NCBI GenBank assembly: GCA_014800945.1
Contig: JAAVFD010000010.1
Coordinates: 54,656 to 118,655, forward strand
DNA length: 64,000 nucleotides
Reading direction: 5' to 3'
DNA from: Barnesiella sp.
GTDB taxonomy: Bacteria > Bacteroidota > Bacteroidia > Bacteroidales > Muribaculaceae
The notes under the pieces are model-generated. The model had not been told where the DNA came from and searched no databases. It worked only from the letters and a program-made list of their open reading frames with translations. The translations under genes were made by a program, and so were the position numbers. Shown here one piece after another: positions 60,018 through 64,000 of this stretch (position 1 is its first letter; each line of letters starts with the position of its first letter).

Positions 60018-62056
60018 GAGTCTGTATAACCGAGAAACCAAGTGTAGCCAGAGATATAGCCCAGATAATAGGTGCCCCAACCAAACGCGATGGCTATTTT
60101 GAGGGGCAAGATGTGAAAGTTACCTGGACTTTCGGTCATCTTTGTACCCTTAAAGAACCGGCTGATTACACAGACCTTTGGAAGCGATGGTCGCTTGGCT
60201 CACTTCCGATGATTCCCGAAAAATTCGGCATTAAACTGATTGACCAGGCAAGCATAAAACATCAATTTTCAGTAATAAAAAGCCTTGTTGAGCAAGCCGA
60301 CGAAGTGGTGAACTGCGGTGATGCCGGTCAGGAAGGTGAACTGATACAGAGATGGGTAATGCAGAAGGCGGGGGTAAAATGTCCTGTATTGAGATTGTGG
60401 ATATCATCTCTTACAGATGATGCCATTAGGGAAGGATTCCGGCACCTTAAGCCGCAGAGTGATTATGATAATCTGTACTTTGCCGGTTTATCCCGTGCAA
60501 TAGGTGACTGGATTTTAGGTTTGAATGCAACAAGGCTTTACTCCTTGAAGTATTCACCGGGTGGAGGGGTGCTGTCAATTGGCAGGGTGCAGACTCCAAC
60601 ACTTGCGCTTATAGTAAAACGTTTCAAGGAAATAACTGAATTTAAGCCGGAGGATTATTGGGAACTCAAGACGGTGTATCGTGACACAACCTTCAGCGCA
60701 ACTGAGGGAAAATTCAAGAGTGAGGATGACGCTCAGAAGGCTATTGAGGAAATTAAGAACAATCCCATTGTTATAACTGATATCAAGCAGAAAAGTGGTA
60801 AGGAAGCACCTCCACGTCTGTTTGACTTGACATCGCTGCAGGTTGAATGCAACAAGCGATGGGGATGGACAGCTGATGAAACTCTCAAACTAATTCAGTC
60901 ACTGTATGAGAAGAAAGTAACCACTTATCCACGTGTTGACACAACATATCTTAGTGACGACATATATAATAAGGTGCCTGATATATTGAAGAGAATGACA
61001 CCTTACGAGAAATTTACCGGGTTGCTTCTTTCAAAAAAACTGCCAAAAAGTAAAAAGGTTTTTGACAGTTCCAAAGTTACCGACCACCATGCTATCATTC
61101 CGACAGGTGAATCACCCTCAACCCTATATGGGGACGAGAAGAAAATGTATCACCTTATAGCTATGCGTTTTATTGCCGCTTTCTATCCTGATTGTCTTTT
61201 TGAAACAACAGCTGTAGAAGCGAAGGTGGGTAAAATAGGTTTTAAGGCAAACGGTAAAGTGATAACATCTCCCGGGTGGCGCGAGATTTTATTGCCGGCG
61301 CAGGAAGACAGCAAAGGCAATGATGATGAGGCTACTTTGCCGGAATTTACGGTAGGAGAGTCTGGAAATCATGAACCTGCATTACAGAAAAAGACTACTC
61401 AACCGCCAAAATATTATACTGAGGGCACTCTGCTACGCGCTATGGAAAGCGCCGGCAAGCTTGTTGATGAGGAGAGTCTTAGAGAGGCTTTGAAGGAAAA
61501 CGGTATTGGACGCCCATCAACTCGCGCAGCAATTATCGAAACCCTTTTCAAGCGAAATTATCTGAAGCGTGAACGAAAAAATATTCTTCCTACTCAGGCA
61601 GGGATAGACCTCATTGCAACAATTAAAGACCCGCTGCTTAAGAGTGCGGAGCTTACCGGAATATGGGAAAACAAGCTTCGCAGAATAGAGAGGGGTGATT
61701 TTTCAGCCGGGGAGTTTGTCAATGAACTTAAGGCGATGATTAATACCATAGTGGTGGAAGTGCTTTCAGATAATACCTCTGCCCGGATAGAAATCAAAGC
61801 CCCTGAAGAGGTTAAAAAAGCATCAGCTAAATCGACTGTCCAAGCTGAGAAAAAGCCACGGAAGCCGTCAATAAAATCATTGGAGGCAATACAGTGTCCG
61901 GTTTGCGGTTCCGGTCATTTGTTAAAGGGTAAGCAGGCGTACGGATGCTCGCGTTTCCGTGAAGGTTGCACCATGTTGCTCTTCTTTGAAGAATATCCGG
62001 CGGACATTACACCGGCAGCACTTGCCAAACTCATCAAGAAAAATTTTAAAAAGTGA
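60014..62056 (+). CDS. topB: DNA topoisomerase III
   Basis: A 680-residue type IA topoisomerase that untangles DNA through a single-strand break. TOPRIM domain begins CITEKPSVARDIAQIIGA with Glu and later GDAGQEGELI; the catalytic Tyr305 is in TTYPRVDTTYLS; GIGRPSTRAAIIE and SIGRVQTPTLALIV are also present. The C-terminus has a zinc-ribbon-like patch (CPVCGSG ... YGCSRFREGC). The start is GTG 60014, overlapping the previous stop (GTGA). Confidence 0.95.
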   Translation: MRVCITEKPSVARDIAQIIGAPTKRDGYFEGQDVKVTWTFGHLCTLKEPADYTDLWKRWSLGSLPMIPEKFGIKLIDQASIKHQFSVIKSLVEQADEVVNCGDAGQEGELIQRWVMQKAGVKCPVLRLWISSLTDDAIREGFRHLKPQSDYDNLYFAGLSRAIGDWILGLNATRLYSLKYSPGGGVLSIGRVQTPTLALIVKRFKEITEFKPEDYWELKTVYRDTTFSATEGKFKSEDDAQKAIEEIKNNPIVITDIKQKSGKEAPPRLFDLTSLQVECNKRWGWTADETLKLIQSLYEKKVTTYPRVDTTYLSDDIYNKVPDILKRMTPYEKFTGLLLSKKLPKSKKVFDSSKVTDHHAIIPTGESPSTLYGDEKKMYHLIAMRFIAAFYPDCLFETTAVEAKVGKIGFKANGKVITSPGWREILLPAQEDSKGNDDEATLPEFTVGESGNHEPALQKKTTQPPKYYTEGTLLRAMESAGKLVDEESLREALKENGIGRPSTRAAIIETLFKRNYLKRERKNILPTQAGIDLIATIKDPLLKSAELTGIWENKLRRIERGDFSAGEFVNELKAMINTIVVEVLSDNTSARIEIKAPEEVKKASAKSTVQAEKKPRKPSIKSLEAIQCPVCGSGHLLKGKQAYGCSRFREGCTMLLFFEEYPADITPAALAKLIKKNFKK

Positions 62057-62580
62057 AGCATAATCCGGACGAAAGATTTCCTATTGTTGAGGAAGATGGT
62101 ACAGTGATAGGCAGTGCTACAAGAGCAGAGTGTCATGGCGGATCCATGCTTCTGCATCCTGTGGTTCATCTTCATGTGGTTACAAAGGATGGGAGTGTTT
62201 TTCTTCAGAAAAGGTCTATGACCAAAGATATTCAGCCGGGAAAATGGGATACGGCTGTCGGAGGCCATGTTGATTGTGGCGAAACAATAGCGCAGGCGGT
62301 TGCTAGAGAAGCAATGGAGGAGCTGGATATTGATGCTTCTGATGCGAAATTGCTAAAGCGTTATGTATTCACCAGCTCTGTTGAGCGCGAATTGGTCAAC
62401 ACACATTATATAGTAGTGGATACTGAGAGTTTTAATCCGGTTCCAGCTACAGACGAGGTGGATGATGCAAGATTTTGGTCAAGAAAGGAGATAGAGGAAG
62501 CATTAGGAAAAGATATTCTGACACCCAATCTGGAGATGGAATTGAAAAACATACTCCCGCTGATATCGACAGACATTTGA
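62053..62580 (+). CDS. NUDIX hydrolase
   Basis: A 175-residue NUDIX protein. The Nudix box runs from Gly71 with GHVDCGE and continues AREAMEEL (85-91), giving the Gx5Ex7REUxEE pattern. The middle part VHLHVVTKDGSVFLQKRS and the context YVFTSSVERELVNTHYIV resemble the isopentenyl-diphosphate isomerase-like/YfcD-type group. The start is GTG 62053, overlapping the topB stop by 4 bases (GTGA), the second GTG-type coupling in a row. Substrate unknown. Confidence 0.9.
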   Translation: MKHNPDERFPIVEEDGTVIGSATRAECHGGSMLLHPVVHLHVVTKDGSVFLQKRSMTKDIQPGKWDTAVGGHVDCGETIAQAVAREAMEELDIDASDAKLLKRYVFTSSVERELVNTHYIVVDTESFNPVPATDEVDDARFWSRKEIEEALGKDILTPNLEMELKNILPLISTDI

Positions 62581-62805
62581 CACTTTCAGCCTGTTCCCCG
62601 ATATTTGTTATTAGACCGAGGCGATAATAATATTGAGCATAATGTGAGTAAAAATAGTTTTAGGTCAAATATTACTTTAATAGAAATGACATGTAAACTA
62701 AATAAATTTAGCATCGTACTGCATCTCTCTGGCGCATGTTGCTATGTGTCAGTCATGATGCCGCAGCGCTGCTCCATCAACACAAGACGAAATCTATACT
62801 AAGAT

Positions 62806-63027
62806 ATGCGACCCTGTATTTTAACGACTATTGGTGATCAGGCTATTAACGATTATCTCCAGCTGGCGGGAGTCATAATAGCCCTTGTTATATGCTTAAT
62901 CTATATCATCCGTAGAATCAAGGCTGGTAGAAACAGGAAGAATGGTTCCTGTGGTGATTGCAGCGGATGCCCGCTTGCGGATAATTGCAAGGGGCATCAC
63001 AATTCAGGCTCGTGCGGGTGCAGCTGA
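62806..63027 (+). CDS. FeoB-associated Cys-rich membrane peptide
   Basis: A 73-residue protein: one TM helix (LQLAGVIIALVICLIYIIRRI) followed by a Cys-rich tail (CGDCSGCPLADNCK ... GSCGCS). This matches the small FeoB-associated Cys-rich family (FeoC-like role, possible iron binding). The feoA/feoB genes are not in the window, so the association here is by sequence only. It lies 225 bases after the NUDIX gene in a stretch where I see nothing else. Confidence 0.8.
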   Translation: MRPCILTTIGDQAINDYLQLAGVIIALVICLIYIIRRIKAGRNRKNGSCGDCSGCPLADNCKGHHNSGSCGCS

Positions 63028-63029
63028 AT

Positions 63030-64000
63030 TTAGAACGTGACAGACATTTGAACCTGAAGTCTGTTGGAGTGCAATATCTTACCTGCAAAATCTTTTCGTA
63101 ATCCGTAGTCATATTCAATTCCGGCACCTACAAATCTGTTGACATTGTACAGCACGTTGGCAACAAAATAGTCACCGTATCTGTAAGTATCGCTTGCTAC
63201 TGTTGCATTCTCCGGTAAATAGTTGACCAGATGACTGAAAACCAGGTTGGAAGATACTTTGGAGCTGAATTTATAGTTTAATCCTGCTGTCATACCGAGG
63301 TTCTTTACCATTTCAAGTTTGCCGGTTGTGGCTGTTGGTACAGCATCAAGATTAAGTCCGGTATCATCCTGAAGGTATGTTGAGATACCCTTACCATAAA
63401 CAATATTATAGTTAAGACTTAACGGTCCGGCAATAGGATTCATTCCGGACAGCTGAATACCAATACCTCCAAGAACTTTATTTTGTTCTCGTTCAAGATT
63501 CCTATATTGCATAGCACGCACTATACCCGAAATTCGAGTGTGAGCTTTACCGCTGTTCCATGCATACTGTAAATAAATGGGAATTACAGGGATTCTTTGA
63601 TTTACTTGCTGAGTTGCGCTATTTGTAGTCAGTGCAGTTGTGGTTGATTCCACAGCTATTGCTCCCGAGAAGTTTTTTGTGAAGTTTTGTGTCCACGACG
63701 CGGTGAAGGCATAGAGAAACGGGTAGCCGTTAGGTCCTTCGTTGTCTATTGTCATCGGTTCGGCGGAGGCATCTGTGAACAAGCTTGTGGTATAGCCAAT
63801 TTTCAGTCCTCTGTATCTGGCGTATAAGTGTTTTACTTTTAGTGAATTATTATTTCCGGTAAAATTAGCTTTGAAGAACATTCCCACTTGATTGCTTTCA
63901 CCGGGTAGTGCCAAAATATTCATATAAAATGATGATGTCTGCCATCCGAAACCGAGAGAACTGCCGTTTCCCGGAGTTGAAGGGGTGATAGCAGATGGTG
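63030..64000 (-). CDS. DcaP-like porin/outer-membrane beta-barrel (5' partial)
   Basis: The minus-strand frame is open to base 64000, so the start lies beyond the window; the ATG at 63923 is internal. The 323 visible residues are alternating beta strands with aromatic girdles (KHLYARYRGLKIGYTTSLF, FLYAFTASWTQNF, PIYLQYAWNSGKAHTRISG, IEYDYGLRKDF) and end with a terminal Phe (QMSVTF). This fits a trimeric DcaP-like porin of the outer membrane. Substrate unknown. Confidence 0.8.
   Translation of the reverse strand, partial: PSAITPSTPGNGSSLGFGWQTSSFYMNILALPGESNQVGMFFKANFTGNNNSLKVKHLYARYRGLKIGYTTSLFTDASAEPMTIDNEGPNGYPFLYAFTASWTQNFTKNFSGAIAVESTTTALTTNSATQQVNQRIPVIPIYLQYAWNSGKAHTRISGIVRAMQYRNLEREQNKVLGGIGIQLSGMNPIAGPLSLNYNIVYGKGISTYLQDDTGLNLDAVPTATTGKLEMVKNLGMTAGLNYKFSSKVSSNLVFSHLVNYLPENATVASDTYRYGDYFVANVLYNVNRFVGAGIEYDYGLRKDFAGKILHSNRLQVQMSVTF

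Noticed and set aside
62605-62802. A 65-residue ORF between the NUDIX and Cys-rich genes
   Set aside because: No signal, family or start context; the composition looks non-coding. I see nothing else in 62581-62805.

Overview
This 64 kb window is a gene-dense piece of a Bacteroidales chromosome, most likely from the gut family Muribaculaceae or a close relative. The genus is inference. The phylum is supported by Bacteroidetes-type promoters (-7 element TAnnTTTG, often TAtcTTTG) in front of many genes, a lack of obvious Shine-Dalgarno sequences, and typical families: DUF4270 lipoprotein, stand-alone GT5 half of glycogen synthase, DUF3127, a PCMD/cadherin-like giant protein with a type IX-style C-terminal sorting tail, and a FeoB-associated Cys-rich peptide. 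Both window ends cut genes: a nitroreductase-flavin reductase fusion on the left and a porin-like outer-membrane protein on the right.

Layout. 1-2.9 kb: nitroreductase fusion, VOC protein, membrane metallophosphoesterase. 2.9-4.4 kb: a disturbed patch with tRNA-Ser(CGA), a broken second tRNA-Ser carrying a short hairpin insert in its T loop, a frameshifted gene remnant, an AT-rich orphan gene and a 21-bp direct repeat matching the end of the DUF3037 gene. 4.4-10.2 kb (minus): one tightly packed transcription unit, GH29 fucosidase > CutC > transglutaminase-like protein > HipA-like kinase > DUF3037. 10.3-17.5 kb: DUF3127, DUF695, an outer-membrane beta-barrel, ftsH, rsfS, a LolE-like permease and an aminotransferase. 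17.6-24 kb: TPR protein, M3 oligopeptidase, fmt, ROK-like kinase. 24-33.5 kb (minus): a four-gene overlapping operon starting with a 1,984-residue secreted repeat protein, followed by an SLC1-type symporter and a two-gene ABC-2 exporter. 33.6-34.0 kb: a non-coding array of mini-hairpins, nearly all with 5-bp stems and GNA triloops. 34-42.6 kb: orphan DUF6291-like gene, small membrane ORF, dxs, trkA, trkH, uvrA. 42.7-50.2 kb: a five-gene defence-type operon. 50.3-64 kb: NDH-2, rnpB, HAD phosphatase, DUF5009 protein, tRNA-Thr(CGT), DUF4270, GT5 half-protein, two DsbD-related genes, mazG, secreted small protein, topB, NUDIX, Cys-rich peptide, porin.

The most interesting locus is 42765-50227. An MmeI-like adenine methyltransferase whose N-terminal region shows no visible nuclease motif is translationally coupled to an AbiJ/HEPN-like protein, a two-TM coiled-coil protein, an SF2 helicase with a DEFH box and a GIY-YIG (T5orf172/MUG113-like) nuclease. 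My reading is a multi-subunit restriction-modification system in which modification, translocation and cleavage are split over separate proteins, with an abortive-infection-like pair embedded in the middle. Function is inferred from domains and gene order only.
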